DNA of 64,000 bases from Manihot esculenta (taxonomy: Eukaryota; Streptophyta; Magnoliopsida; Malpighiales; Euphorbiaceae), in NCBI RefSeq assembly GCF_001659605.2, contig NC_035176.2, forward strand, positions 24,298,716-24,362,715. Reading direction: 5' to 3'. Below the pieces are notes generated by a model, which ran no database searches, had not been told where the DNA came from, and worked only from the letters and a program-made list of their open reading frames with translations. Shown here piece by piece: positions 35,176 to 47,090 of the stretch; position 1 is the stretch's first letter, and every line of letters starts with the position of its first letter. Made by a program: the position numbers and the translations under genes.

Positions 35176-35739
35176 TAATAGATGTTATTATTCAAATAGA
35201 TGCTATATCAATTTTCAACGTGATTTTAATTGAAATATTACCTCCATTAGTTGCACATTTCTCATAGACAGCGACCAAATAAAATAGAGTATTAATATTG
35301 AAAGACGTGAATATTCATCACATTTGTATATGATATTTATCCACTTGAAGATCTCATAATCACATACTTTAGAAGAAAGACCACATACACATTGAAACTC
35401 ATCAATCTAGTGACATTCAAACACCACATACATATTGAAACTCATCAATCTCCTAACATTCATCATGCACTTGATTACTGTCGGCAAAACAATGAGTCGT
35501 CGGAACTATGACTTCTTCTATAGTGTAATTCCTAGTCAAAAACTGGCATGAACTCCCATCTATAATTTCATATAGTGATTTTTTAATTTATTAACACATA
35601 TAAATACCACAAATAAATTGTAAAATCTTGCTAAATCTTTCTCCTTTTTTACATATATTCTTATATAGCACATGGTGCCTAAAGGCATATTATAGAGTTT
35701 AGGCAAACTCTTAAGATATACTATCATCCTCCATGTACA

Positions 35740-36900
35740 ATGTTTAAGGATACATGCATGGAGAGTAGGAATAGAGATTGAGTCATTGCCTAATCAGGGT
35801 GGACATTCTTATTATCTAGGTAAAGAGATAGGAGAAACCATTGCATGGTACAATATAATGCCATCATAGAATTTGAGTTTCAAAGTTATCTCTGTTCAAA
35901 ATATGAATATTCATATTTTTAAGAGGAATGGAACGGAATTAAACCCTTTGAATGCTCGAACTTCCACTCCATTTGTTTATCCTACTAGTGCATCTTCGTC
36001 AAGAGGAAATGAAGATCAATCATCTGAGGAACAAGATGAGGATGACCTTCAGACATACTATAAAGGTGATAGCTCATCAACCGACAGTAAAGTTAGGGAC
36101 CTTTCAAGTTAAGTTATTTTAATACAATATAGTTATTTTAGGTACTACTTAATAGAATTAATGCATATTTACTAATATGACTAGTTAAGATTAATTTAAT
36201 TTGACATGGTATTATGAGTTTATCAATACACTACTAACTCTATTGTTTTGATATTAACTTTTTTTTTAGGCTATAGGATTGTCAGTCCACCAAATCCAGA
36301 TACTCCAAGGTTTGTCTATCAACTAGACAAAAAAGACTTTAAGTAGAAAGTGGTGAGTTTTACAATCATGGTTCAATATAAAGTACTTTTTAATAAAAAT
36401 GCTTCAAAACTATACATCTCATTTTTATATTTTACTGCTTACTTTACATTCATGCATTCCTCATCTTAAACATAACATCCCCATTGAGTTTGTGAGAAAT
36501 CACCTGAGTTTGTGAGAAATCACCTTGGCAACCAAAGGAAGAGGCTTCATATTTATTCAAGTAAGAATTGAATCTTTTGGAAGGCCGATTATGTTCTCAG
36601 AAAGAATCATAGAGGAGATGTGGTGAAAGAAATGATTGAAAGTGGATGAAATCAATTTGTTTATATTCACAGCCTAAAGAGAACTGATTTAGTAGAGCTC
36701 ATATTATGTGCAACTGGACCTGCACATCTCTTCTTCTATGCCATTATCCGAAGATTGTTTTAAGCCTCATGCCCTTGGCTACCAATTTGGAACAATACTT
36801 TTTTTCTTTTTAAGTTTAATTTTATGGATTGTCATTTTACTTTGGAATAATATATATTTCACAATTATAATATATATATGTATGAATGATTATTAGCTAT
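35740..36900 (+). other. unassigned, possibly exonic relic of a transposon or gene
   Basis: Base composition rises and frames become longer: 35873-36112 includes NARTSTPFVYPTSASSSRGN and then an acidic run EDQSSEEQDEDDLQTYY. A second piece around 36270-36350 reads GYRIVSPPNPDTPRFVYQ after a plausible TTTTTTTAG acceptor. A perfect 20-bp tandem duplication, GAGTTTGTGAGAAATCACCT, lies at 36486-36525. I do not recognise the protein. An eroded transposase or a host gene fragment are both possible. Confidence 0.3.
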
Positions 36901-37385
36901 ATATGTGATTATGTATATGAAGCTTTCAAGTTTGACAATTTGTAATATATTATGTTCTCATATTTGTATGAATAAGTGTTCAAATTAATTATGATATTAT
37001 AATATAGAAACAATTTCTACATATAAATAGAAATGGACAATATCAAAAACTTGATGACATTAAGTTTTCGACCATTGAAATATTTTGTGCACAAATAAAA
37101 AAAATAGTCAAATTTATATATCATCATCAAAGACTAATCCAATTCTCTTCAGCTTGATTATTGAAATTAAAATTACCATTTTTAATATTTAGATTTATAT
37201 ATGTAAATTCACCATTAGAAACCTGCAATATTTAAAATGTAATTTAGTTGTTAATATAATAGTTGCAATATTAACAAATCTTTTAAATTTAAAACATTTA
37301 TTTGAGAATAAAAAACTTATTTGAATTTGAGATTATTGAGTTAAGATATTGTTTGAAGCTTTACTACGACTATAAACTCGACCAC

Positions 37386-39615
37386 TGTAACGACCCCAAA
37401 AAAAGACCGTCACCGGCGCTAGGATTCAGGTCGGCTTAAGGCCGCCAGAATCCGTAGCAAGCCTGCTATACTCTCTGCGTACCTGTACAATTCATACATG
37501 ATCATACATTTTCTGTGAAAATAACACTCTTTTCTGAACCAAGGCTTAACCTGTGCATGCACTATCTCTGTACTCTGTACTCATGTACTCTGTACTCTGT
37601 ATCCCTGACTAGAGCTTGCTCTAGATGGGTTCATTCATACCTGTTAAGCATGGTTTTCACATACAGGAAAACATATATACATATACAGATCATGTACAAA
37701 ACAAAAGCTTTACATCACAAACAACTAAGTCAAGCACAACTCTAACGTTATACACAACTATAACATCTCTTTACAATTTACATGTCCACTCTATACTATT
37801 ACAAGCTCTTTTACTCTTTCTGTACTCTGCTGGACTGTCCCTGTACACTGTACACTGAACCTGCAAAACTGGGGTTAAGGGAGTGGGATGAGCTCTATAG
37901 CCCAGTGAGTAGAACAGTAAAACAGCTCAGTAAAATATGATCTCATGGAATGCACCATATCACAGACAAGCCACATCAAGAGTAAACCTGTCACCACATA
38001 GTCCCAGTAACTCTGTGCCAGGGCGTAGAATCGAGCACCTGGTCTTCCTGTCATATATGTATATGTGTATATAACACCTGTGAACTTACCATTGCCAGGG
38101 CGTAGTCAAAGGCTCCTGGACTTTGCTATATACCTGCCAGGGCGTAGTCAAAGGCTCCTGGTCTTTGCTATACGTGCCAGGGCGTAGTCAAAGGCTCCTG
38201 GTCTTTGCTATATGTGCCAGGGCGTAGTCAAAGGCTCCTGGACTTCCTGTCTGTGACTATTGGATCATTCAGCATTTACTCACATCATCAAATAACAATG
38301 CAATGCAACATATTCGTGATTACTAATGCAATCAACCTATGGCATAAACATGATGCATGAGATATGCTAAAAGCAGTTTACGGTTCAATTAAAAGTCATA
38401 AGTTTCGTTCCACTCACCTCTGGCTATCTGGACTGACTGACTCTGCAGGCTCTGAACCTCTGGAGCAGTACTCACTGCTGCTCTCTCTGGTTCCTCTGGT
38501 CTGTACCTATACAGATGAACTCAAATGAGGGACCAAACTAACTTATCCATACCTCTCTTAAACTCTCCAAGACTCCCCTGAAACTCACTTAACTATCCAT
38601 GCAAAGCATGCAAAAGAAAGCTGGACAGGACACTTTCGGCGGCAGGTTCGGCGGCCGAATGTCCTCTCCAGAGACGAAACTCAAGCACCTTCGGCGGCAC
38701 CTTCGGCGGCCGAATCCCCCAAACAGAGCCGAACATGCAAAAACACTCGGGGGCAAGCTGTGGCAACCATGTCACCATGCAGGAGGTTCGGCGGCCGAAT
38801 GAACTTTCGGCTGCCGAACCTGAGTTCATCCAGAACTCAGTTTCAATGGCAAACCATCTCCCTCTTTCCTTCAACTTCTCAAACCATGCAAACTTCACTT
38901 CCTCAACATACATATACTCATGTATATGATCACAGGGGTCCAAAACTAGCTAATAACCCCAAACAACAAAACAAACATACATATAAACATGTAACCATGC
39001 ATAATTCTTTAAAACTACCATTAATACCCTAAGCATGCATCTCCTTCCTTAATCCCCATAAACTCAGAAACATATACACATGTTCAAGTGCTCACTTACC
39101 TCCTGTAGCAAGAAGCTAAACACTCTGAACAAGGGAAAAAACGGATCACCTCTTCTCACACTCTCAAACTCTCTCAAACTCACTATTTGCTTCAACCCCT
39201 TCCAAACTTGGTGAATGAGCAAACTCCTGCATGAGCTGCTCAAAATACTTGCAGATGAGTCATAGAAGACGTGGCTAATTCATGGCAAGAATCTGAGGCC
39301 AACACTTGTCAAAAGCCATGACTCAGCTTGGCTGGCCAACTCATAGTCGGCTGCCCAATGACATGCAAGACCATGCAACATTCGGGGGCCGAACTTCCCT
39401 TCGGAAGCCAAACACTTTCGGCGGCCGAACTTACCTTCGGCGGCCGAACTTGGCTCAACTGCCTTAGGTCATTTCAACTCAATACTCACTTCCCTTAACC
39501 TTCAAACATCTCATAAAAACACATAATTGCACTTAAGAACATATAACATACTTCGACATCCTGGATTCCACTGGTAAACAGGAATGCCGACGCCGGACTC
39601 TAGCCGGGTATTACA
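37386..39615 (-). repeat. 3' LTR of E4 (2230 bp)
   Basis: The ends are TG at 37386 and CA at 39615 in plus-strand order. It carries TTCGG-N3-CCGAA palindromes at 38636-38820 and 39380-39450, and four copies of a 40-42 base unit starting TGCCAGGGCGTAGTCAAAGG (38093, 38135, 38175, 38215). It differs from the partner LTR at four noticed sites, near 37450, 37478, 37650 and 37924. Confidence 0.95.
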
Positions 39616-39650
39616 TTCTCCCCTCCTTAAGAACATCCGTCCTCGAATGT
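39616..39650 (-). promoter_or_regulatory. polypurine tract and adjacent stem-loop of E4
   Basis: On the minus strand ACATTCG - AGGA - CGGATGT (complement of 39633-39650) folds into a 7-bp stem with one G-T pair. It is followed by AAGGAGGGGAGAA (complement of 39616-39628), which touches the LTR start. The purine tract primes plus-strand DNA synthesis; the role of the hairpin is unknown. Confidence 0.85.
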
Positions 39651-39692
39651 TCCTAAAACACACAAAAATAAAACACAAGGAGGAAACAAACC

Positions 39693-42600
39693 TCAAAACA
39701 AAGATGGATACTGCTGGAGCATAGACTCCCGCGTCTCCCACGTGCACTCTTCTAGATTATGGTGGTTCCATAGGACTTTCACCATCGGAATCTCCTTGTT
39801 CCTTAGCTGTCTGATCTGCGTGTCCAGAATCCGCACTGGCTGCTCTATATAGGTGAGATCTGTATGAATCTCTACCTCAGGCTCACTCAGAACCTGATTC
39901 GGATCTGACACAAACTGTCGTAGCATAGAAACATGAAATACCGGGTGAATCCTCTCCATAGAAGCAGGTAAATCCAGCTTATACGACACATTTTCGATCC
40001 TCTGCAACACCTCAAAGGGTCCAATGTACCGTGGAGCCAATTTACCTTTCTTCCCAAAACGAACCACTCCTTTCATTGGAGACACTTTCAGCAATACCCA
40101 ATTACCTTCTTGAAACTCTAACTGCTTTCTGCGTACGTCTGCATAACTTTTCTGTCTACTCTGAGCTGTTCTGATTCTCTCTCTGATCATGGGCACCATT
40201 CGACTAGTAATGTCTACTAATTCTGGCCCTGCAAGAGCCTTCTCTCCTACCTCTTCCCAGCAAACAGGGGATCTGCACTTCCTCCCATATAATGCTTCAT
40301 AAGGAGCCATCCCAATGCTAGCATGATGACTGTTATTGTAGGCAAACTCCACCAAAGGTAGATGCTGCCTCCAAGAACCGCCAAAGTCTAACACACATAG
40401 TCGAAGCATATCCTCTATGGTCTGGATGGTCCTTTCTGACTGTCCATCAGTCTGTGGGTGGAAAGCAGTACTAAAATCTAACCTTGTGCCCATCGCACTT
40501 TGCAGACTTCGCCAAAAGCGGGAAGTAAACTGAGGTCCTCTGTCTGAAACTATAGACACTGGAACTCCATGTAATCTCACTATCTCATCCAGATAGACCT
40601 GTGCCAACTTATCTACAGAATAGTTACTCCGTACGGGAAGAAAATGAGTAGATTTCGTGAGTCTGTCCACAATCACCCATATCGAGTCTATCCTGTTGGA
40701 CGCTACTGGTAAACCCACTACAAAATCCATGGCTATGTTCTCCCATTTCCACTCTGGAATCGGTAAAGGGTTAAGCATTCCGGCTGGTTTCTGATGCTCT
40801 AATTTCACCCTCTGACAAACCTCACAGGCTGTCACGAACTGCGCCACTTCCTTCTTCATGGCTGGCCACCAATAAACCCTTTTCAGATCCTGATACATCT
40901 TGGTAGCTCCTGGGTGAACACTATACCTCGCATTATGAGCTTCTCTCATAATGTCTTCCTTCACACTACCCCTATCTGGTACACAAAGTCGACTCCCATA
41001 GCGAAGGATCCCTTTGCTGTCAAATCTAAACTCTACACTATTGCCTGACTGAACGGTCCTGGCAATTTTCATCAACTCAGGGTCCTCATGCTGTCTCTGA
41101 GCTATCTGCTCCAGAAACACAGGTGTTACTCTCATCTGTGCTATCAATGCACCTGTACCAGACATCTCTAGCTGTAATCCCTCATCAAAGAGCTTATAAA
41201 GCTCCATCACAACCGGTCTTCGCTCTGCTGCTATATGGGACAAACTGCCTAGTGACTTCCGGCTTAAGGCGTCTGCGACAACATTCGCCTTACCCGGATG
41301 ATACTGGATTTTACAATCATAATCACTGAGCAATTCGACCCATCTTCTTTGCCTCAAATTCAGCTCTCTCTGACTTAAGATGTACTGTAAACTCTTATGA
41401 TCAGTGAAGATCTCGCATTTAACCCCGTAGAGGTAATGCCGCCACATCTTAAGTGCAAAGATAACTGCTGCCATCTCTAGGTCATGGGTAGGGTAATTCA
41501 ACTCGTGCTTCTTCAACTGTCTAGAAGCATAAGCTATTACTCTATCACTCTGCATCAATACACAACCCAAGCCTACTCGAGATGCATCACAGAACACTGT
41601 GAACGTTTCATTACTGACAGGCAGAGCTAACACTGGTGCTGTGGTTAATCTCCTCTTGAGCTCCTCAAAGCTCTCTTCACACTGGTCTGACCAGATAAAC
41701 TTCTGGTTCTTCTGAGTCAATTTGGTCATAGGAGCTGCTATCTTTGAGAAGTTCTGAACGAACATCCTGTAGTAACCTGCCAGTCCCAGAAAGCTTTTAA
41801 TCTCAGTTACTGTCGTGGGTCTGGGCCAGTTAGCTACCGCCTCTATCTTCTTGGGATCGACCTCAATACCCTCTGCTGATACCACATGTCCCAAGAAGGC
41901 AATGCTCCGTAACCAAAACTCACACTTCGAGAACTTGGCATATAAACCATGCTCTCTCAGTGTCTGCAAAACGATCCTCAGATGCTGGGCATGCTCCTCT
42001 GCATCTCTGGAATACACTAAAATATCATCGATAAACACAATGACAAAGTGATCCAGAAACTCACTGAATACCCTGTTCATGAGATCCATAAATGCTGCAG
42101 GGGCGTTAGTCAACCCGAACGGCATCACTAAGAACTCATAATGCCCATATCTGGTCCGGAAAGCTGTCTTAGGCACATCTGCCTCTCTGACTCTCAACTG
42201 ATGATACCCAGATCTCAGATCTATTTTCGAGAAACAACCTGCTCCAGCTAGCTGGTCAAATAGATCATCAATCCGAGGTAAGGGATACCTATTCTTGATA
42301 GTGACCTTGTTCAACTGTCTGTAGTCGATACAAAGTCTGAGGGATCCATCCTTCTTTCTGACAAAGAGCACTGGAGCACCCCAAGGTGAGGTACTAGGGC
42401 GGATGAAACCCTTATCTACTAAGTCCTGCAACTGTTCTTTCAACTCTATTAACTCAGCTGGCGCCATCCTGTAGGGAGGAATAGAGATAGGTCTAGTACC
42501 TGGCAATAATTCAATGTCAAACCCTATCTCCCTATCAGGTGGTAGTCCTGGCAAATCGTCTGGGAATACATCGAGAAACTCTCGGACTACTGGTACTGTG

Positions 42601-44636
42601 GCTGGTTCCCTCACCTGACTGTCTAGCTCTCTCACATGAGCTAGAAACCCCTGACACCCCTTCCTAAGCAAACGACAAGCCTGAAGGGCTGAAATCATAC
42701 CTCTGGGTGTACCTCTCCTGTCTCCTCTGAAGACACACTCTGACCCATCCTGGTCTCTGAGACTCACTCGCTTCTCTCGACAGTCCAACGTAGCACCATA
42801 TGCAGATAGCCAATCCATCCCTAGAATGACATCAAAATCTGTCAAGTCTAGAACCACAAGGTCAGCTGGAAGGCATCTACCCTCTATGAATACTGGACTG
42901 AAACGACAAACTGACACTGCCACTGATGGGTCACATCTAGGTCCACTGACCCAGAGAGGATACTCTAACTCAGAACTGTTCAAACCCAACCTCTCTATGG
43001 CTCTCGAAGCAATAAAGGAATGAGAAGCACCGGGGTCCATCAAAGCATACACATCTGAACACCCAATGATGAGATTACCTGACACCACTGTGTTCGACGT
43101 GTTCGCCTCCTCCTGTGTCACTGTGAAAATCCGTGCTGGGGCTACCGGATTTCCACCTCGGGAACCTACTGCTGAAGTAGAGGCTACCCCTCTCCCTCTA
43201 CCTCTGCCACTAGTCTGAGGCATGACTGGAGCTACTGGCCGTACAACTGGCTGTACCACACTGCCTGAACTCATCTGCTGGGATGGTGCAAAAGTCATCT
43301 GCGGACAATCCCGAGCAATATGCCCTTCCTGTCCACATCGAAAACAAGCTGTAGATCCCAACCGACAAACTCCTCCATGTGGTTTTCCGCATCGTCTGCA
43401 GACTGGAGCTGTGCCAGAGCTTGAGCCACTACCTATTCCCAGACCTGACTTGACTTTACTCCAGAACCCTTTCCTTGTTCCTTTCGCTCTATCCCATCTC
43501 TTACTGCCTGTAGACCCTGAACTGGGGGCCTTAGAACCCGAAGCCTGTGCCTTTGACTGTTTCTGAATATTGGCACTAGCTTCCATCTTCCTGGCTGCGT
43601 CCACTATCGAGTGAAAACTCTCCTTCTCAGCTGGAAGGATCAAAGAAGAATACCTAGGATGAAGTCTCATGGTATATCTCCTTGCTTTCTTCTGATCAGT
43701 ATCATAGGCTTGACCCACGTACTGAAGCAAATCCAGGAACTTATCTGTGAATTCATCAACACTCATCTCGTCTGTCTGTCTCAACTGTTCAAACTCAATT
43801 ATCTTCATCTCCCTCGAACTGTCAGGAAAAGCCCACCCTGCAAACTCATTGGCGAACTCTCCCCATGACATGCTGTCCATTCTAGGCTCCACATAATGCT
43901 TAAACCATTCTCTGGCTTTCTTACATTTTATTGTGAAACCTGCCATCTCAATGGCTCTCTTATCATCTGCTCCCAATTCACTAGTGATCATCCTAACTGC
44001 TCTGAGGTAATCAAATGGATCATCTCCCGTATTGTATTTAGGAGCATCCAATTTCAAGTACTCTGTCATTTGCACTTTACCTCCAGATGAGCTAGGTTCA
44101 TGTCTGTCAACAACAGGGGCTACTGGTTCTAGTGGTACTACTGGTTCATTTGGCTCATTTGGCTCTAGGTGTGCTGCACTTGAATGTATAGGGGAAGATG
44201 GATACATAGGATATGGTGGATATGATGGGTAATAGTGAGGATATGGCATATATGGCATGTAAGTCGGATATGGGTCAAATCGAGAGTACTCCGACATCCC
44301 CTCCATCGGATACTCTGGCTCCTGAAACAAGGATGGATAGTCAAAACCTGAGGCCTGAACACCACCCTGTGAGTCTCCCATACCCTCCTCAAAACTGCCT
44401 ATACCCATGCTGTCATCTCTAGACTGATCGATCTCCATAGCTTCCCTCCTTTCCTCTGATCCTCCCCTAACTATTCCTCTTCTGCTCTCGTCGACAGACC
44501 TTCTAGGGTCTATCGACGTACCTTCCCTGCTAGATCTCTGAGACCTTGCCCTTGGCAATGCAGGAGGACGAGCAGCTGGTCGCTCATTCTCTGATGGGAC
44601 TCCAGTCAATCGAGCTGATCGACGAGATCCTCGCAT
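39693..44636 (-). CDS. gag-pol polyprotein, intact, with C-terminal chromodomain (E4)
   Basis: A single 1647-codon frame from ATG 44636 ([10 protein letters not shown]) to TGA 39693. Approximate residues: Pro/Tyr-rich N-terminal gag 100-190; capsid core 195-370 ([12 protein letters not shown]); paired Cys motif [12 protein letters not shown] and zinc knuckle [14 protein letters not shown] 412-445; protease with [10 protein letters not shown] near 530; reverse transcriptase 690-890 with [11 protein letters not shown] and FIDDILVYS; RNase H 1000-1125 ([13 protein letters not shown] to ADALSRKS); integrase HHCC module 1232-1275, then catalytic D (MDFVVGLP, about 1300), D (VSDRGPQF, about 1360) and E (GQSERTIQ, about 1400); GPY/F-like [10 protein letters not shown]-terminal chromodomain from about 1600 (ILDTQIRQL...[12 protein letters not shown]). 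Fusion of gag and pol in one frame and the chromodomain, thought to guide integration to marked chromatin, are typical of Del/Tekay. All catalytic motifs are present. The protease has DPGA rather than D(S/T)GA, as in its relatives here. Expression is likely restrained by host silencing (inference). Confidence 0.95.
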   Translation of the reverse strand: MRGSRRSARLTGVPSENERPAARPPALPRARSQRSSREGTSIDPRRSVDESRRGIVRGGSEERREAMEIDQSRDDSMGIGSFEEGMGDSQGGVQASGFDYPSLFQEPEYPMEGMSEYSRFDPYPTYMPYMPYPHYYPSYPPYPMYPSSPIHSSAAHLEPNEPNEPVVPLEPVAPVVDRHEPSSSGGKVQMTEYLKLDAPKYNTGDDPFDYLRAVRMITSELGADDKRAIEMAGFTIKCKKAREWFKHYVEPRMDSMSWGEFANEFAGWAFPDSSREMKIIEFEQLRQTDEMSVDEFTDKFLDLLQYVGQAYDTDQKKARRYTMRLHPRYSSLILPAEKESFHSIVDAARKMEASANIQKQSKAQASGSKAPSSGSTGSKRWDRAKGTRKGFWSKVKSGLGIGSGSSSGTAPVCRRCGKPHGGVCRLGSTACFRCGQEGHIARDCPQMTFAPSQQMSSGSVVQPVVRPVAPVMPQTSGRGRGRGVASTSAVGSRGGNPVAPARIFTVTQEEANTSNTVVSGNLIIGCSDVYALMDPGASHSFIASRAIERLGLNSSELEYPLWVSGPRCDPSVAVSVCRFSPVFIEGRCLPADLVVLDLTDFDVILGMDWLSAYGATLDCREKRVSLRDQDGSECVFRGDRRGTPRGMISALQACRLLRKGCQGFLAHVRELDSQVREPATVPVVREFLDVFPDDLPGLPPDREIGFDIELLPGTRPISIPPYRMAPAELIELKEQLQDLVDKGFIRPSTSPWGAPVLFVRKKDGSLRLCIDYRQLNKVTIKNRYPLPRIDDLFDQLAGAGCFSKIDLRSGYHQLRVREADVPKTAFRTRYGHYEFLVMPFGLTNAPAAFMDLMNRVFSEFLDHFVIVFIDDILVYSRDAEEHAQHLRIVLQTLREHGLYAKFSKCEFWLRSIAFLGHVVSAEGIEVDPKKIEAVANWPRPTTVTEIKSFLGLAGYYRMFVQNFSKIAAPMTKLTQKNQKFIWSDQCEESFEELKRRLTTAPVLALPVSNETFTVFCDASRVGLGCVLMQSDRVIAYASRQLKKHELNYPTHDLEMAAVIFALKMWRHYLYGVKCEIFTDHKSLQYILSQRELNLRQRRWVELLSDYDCKIQYHPGKANVVADALSRKSLGSLSHIAAERRPVVMELYKLFDEGLQLEMSGTGALIAQMRVTPVFLEQIAQRQHEDPELMKIARTVQSGNSVEFRFDSKGILRYGSRLCVPDRGSVKEDIMREAHNARYSVHPGATKMYQDLKRVYWWPAMKKEVAQFVTACEVCQRVKLEHQKPAGMLNPLPIPEWKWENIAMDFVVGLPVASNRIDSIWVIVDRLTKSTHFLPVRSNYSVDKLAQVYLDEIVRLHGVPVSIVSDRGPQFTSRFWRSLQSAMGTRLDFSTAFHPQTDGQSERTIQTIEDMLRLCVLDFGGSWRQHLPLVEFAYNNSHHASIGMAPYEALYGRKCRSPVCWEEVGEKALAGPELVDITSRMVPMIRERIRTAQSRQKSYADVRRKQLEFQEGNWVLLKVSPMKGVVRFGKKGKLAPRYIGPFEVLQRIENVSYKLDLPASMERIHPVFHVSMLRQFVSDPNQVLSEPEVEIHTDLTYIEQPVRILDTQIRQLRNKEIPMVKVLWNHHNLEECTWETRESMLQQYPSLF

Positions 44637-44845
44637 CTTTCCTCTCTCTGGAACACAACATATAACAGATCACTTTAGCACATTAAGATCACATAGCAAT
44701 CATACACATACAATACTCATGGCATATCATAGCAGATAGGACTCAAGACCCTATCCTAGTGGACATGATTTCTTATTGTGCTTGACCACTTCTACCCTGT
44801 CTGAGCCCAACACTGTCTCTATAGGTCCGATCATGTGAACCTAGG

Positions 44846-44857
44846 GCTTTGATACCA
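44846..44857 (-). promoter_or_regulatory. primer binding site of E4 (initiator tRNA-Met)
   Basis: TGGTATCAAAGC on the minus strand, three bases inside the 5' LTR end, matches the complement of the initiator Met tRNA 3' end with one mismatch. Confidence 0.88.
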
Positions 44858-44860
44858 ATC

Positions 44861-47090
44861 TGTAACGACCCCAAAAAAAGACCGTCACCGGCGCTAGGAT
44901 TCAGGTCGGCTTAAGGCCGCCAGAACCCGTAGCAAGCCTGCTATACTCTCTGTGTACCTGTACAATTCATACATGATCATACATTTTCTGTGAAAATAAC
45001 ACTCTTTTCTGAACCAAGGCTTAACCTGTGCATGCACTATCTCTGTACTCTGTACTCATGTACTCTGTACTCTGTATCCCTGACTAGAGCTTGCTCTAGA
45101 TGGGTTCATTCATACCTGTTAAGCCTGGTTTTCACATACAGGAAAACATATATACATATACAGATCATGTACAAAACAAAAGCTTTACATCACAAACAAC
45201 TAAGTCAAGCACAACTCTAACGTTATACACAACTATAACATCTCTTTACAATTTACATGTCCACTCTATACTATTACAAGCTCTTTTACTCTTTCTGTAC
45301 TCTGCTGGACTGTCCCTGTACACTGTACACTGAACCTGCAAAACTGGGGTTAAGGGAGTGGGATGAGCTCTATAGCCCAGTGAGTAGAACAGTAAAACAA
45401 CTCAGTAAAATATGATCTCATGGAATGCACCATATCACAGACAAGCCACATCAAGAGTAAACCTGTCACCACATAGTCCCAGTAACTCTGTGCCAGGGCG
45501 TAGAATCGAGCACCTGGTCTTCCTGTCATATATGTATATGTGTATATAACACCTGTGAACTTACCATTGCCAGGGCGTAGTCAAAGGCTCCTGGACTTTG
45601 CTATATACCTGCCAGGGCGTAGTCAAAGGCTCCTGGTCTTTGCTATACGTGCCAGGGCGTAGTCAAAGGCTCCTGGTCTTTGCTATATGTGCCAGGGCGT
45701 AGTCAAAGGCTCCTGGACTTCCTGTCTGTGACTATTGGATCATTCAGCATTTACTCACATCATCAAATAACAATGCAATGCAACATATTCGTGATTACTA
45801 ATGCAATCAACCTATGGCATAAACATGATGCATGAGATATGCTAAAAGCAGTTTACGGTTCAATTAAAAGTCATAAGTTTCGTTCCACTCACCTCTGGCT
45901 ATCTGGACTGACTGACTCTGCAGGCTCTGAACCTCTGGAGCAGTACTCACTGCTGCTCTCTCTGGTTCCTCTGGTCTGTACCTATACAGATGAACTCAAA
46001 TGAGGGACCAAACTAACTTATCCATACCTCTCTTAAACTCTCCAAGACTCCCCTGAAACTCACTTAACTATCCATGCAAAGCATGCAAAAGAAAGCTGGA
46101 CAGGACACTTTCGGCGGCAGGTTCGGCGGCCGAATGTCCTCTCCAGAGACGAAACTCAAGCACCTTCGGCGGCACCTTCGGCGGCCGAATCCCCCAAACA
46201 GAGCCGAACATGCAAAAACACTCGGGGGCAAGCTGTGGCAACCATGTCACCATGCAGGAGGTTCGGCGGCCGAATGAACTTTCGGCTGCCGAACCTGAGT
46301 TCATCCAGAACTCAGTTTCAATGGCAAACCATCTCCCTCTTTCCTTCAACTTCTCAAACCATGCAAACTTCACTTCCTCAACATACATATACTCATGTAT
46401 ATGATCACAGGGGTCCAAAACTAGCTAATAACCCCAAACAACAAAACAAACATACATATAAACATGTAACCATGCATAATTCTTTAAAACTACCATTAAT
46501 ACCCTAAGCATGCATCTCCTTCCTTAATCCCCATAAACTCAGAAACATATACACATGTTCAAGTGCTCACTTACCTCCTGTAGCAAGAAGCTAAACACTC
46601 TGAACAAGGGAAAAAACGGATCACCTCTTCTCACACTCTCAAACTCTCTCAAACTCACTATTTGCTTCAACCCCTTCCAAACTTGGTGAATGAGCAAACT
46701 CCTGCATGAGCTGCTCAAAATACTTGCAGATGAGTCATAGAAGACGTGGCTAATTCATGGCAAGAATCTGAGGCCAACACTTGTCAAAAGCCATGACTCA
46801 GCTTGGCTGGCCAACTCATAGTCGGCTGCCCAATGACATGCAAGACCATGCAACATTCGGGGGCCGAACTTCCCTTCGGAAGCCAAACACTTTCGGCGGC
46901 CGAACTTACCTTCGGCGGCCGAACTTGGCTCAACTGCCTTAGGTCATTTCAACTCAATACTCACTTCCCTTAACCTTCAAACATCTCATAAAAACACATA
47001 ATTGCACTTAAGAACATATAACATACTTCGACATCCTGGATTCCACTGGTAAACAGGAATGCCGACGCCGGACTCTAGCCGGGTATTACA
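44861..47090 (-). repeat. 5' LTR of E4 (2230 bp)
   Basis: Same length and almost identical sequence to the LTR at 37386-39615, including the four-copy internal unit (from 45568) and the palindrome clusters (46111-46295 and 46855-46925). In element orientation it would drive transcription leftwards toward gag-pol. Confidence 0.95.

Larger units (their letters stand above)
37386..47090 (-). mobile_element. E4: complete, very young Del/Tekay chromovirus element (9705 bp)
   Basis: Two 2230-bp LTRs (37386-39615 and 44861-47090) flank an internal region with PBS, one uninterrupted gag-pol frame, and hairpin plus polypurine tract. The five bases ACCAC stand immediately outside both ends (37381-37385 and 47091-47095), a perfect target duplication. 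By eye the LTRs differ at only four positions, so insertion was recent. All expected parts for autonomous transposition are present. It inserted into the 3' part of the FAR1-related pseudogene that continues at 47091. It belongs to the same broad family as E2, E5 and E6 but to a different subfamily: gag starts [10 protein letters not shown] and the leader hairpin of the others is absent. Confidence 0.95.

Noticed and set aside
38093..38245. CRISPR-like array (regular 40-bp spacing)
   Set aside because: The units are near-identical throughout with no unique spacers, lie inside an LTR and are in a plant genome; it is a minisatellite.
41123..43566. Several plus-strand frames of 60-114 codons inside E4
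   Set aside because: They lie antisense to the intact gag-pol frame and have no motifs of their own; they mirror its codon composition.
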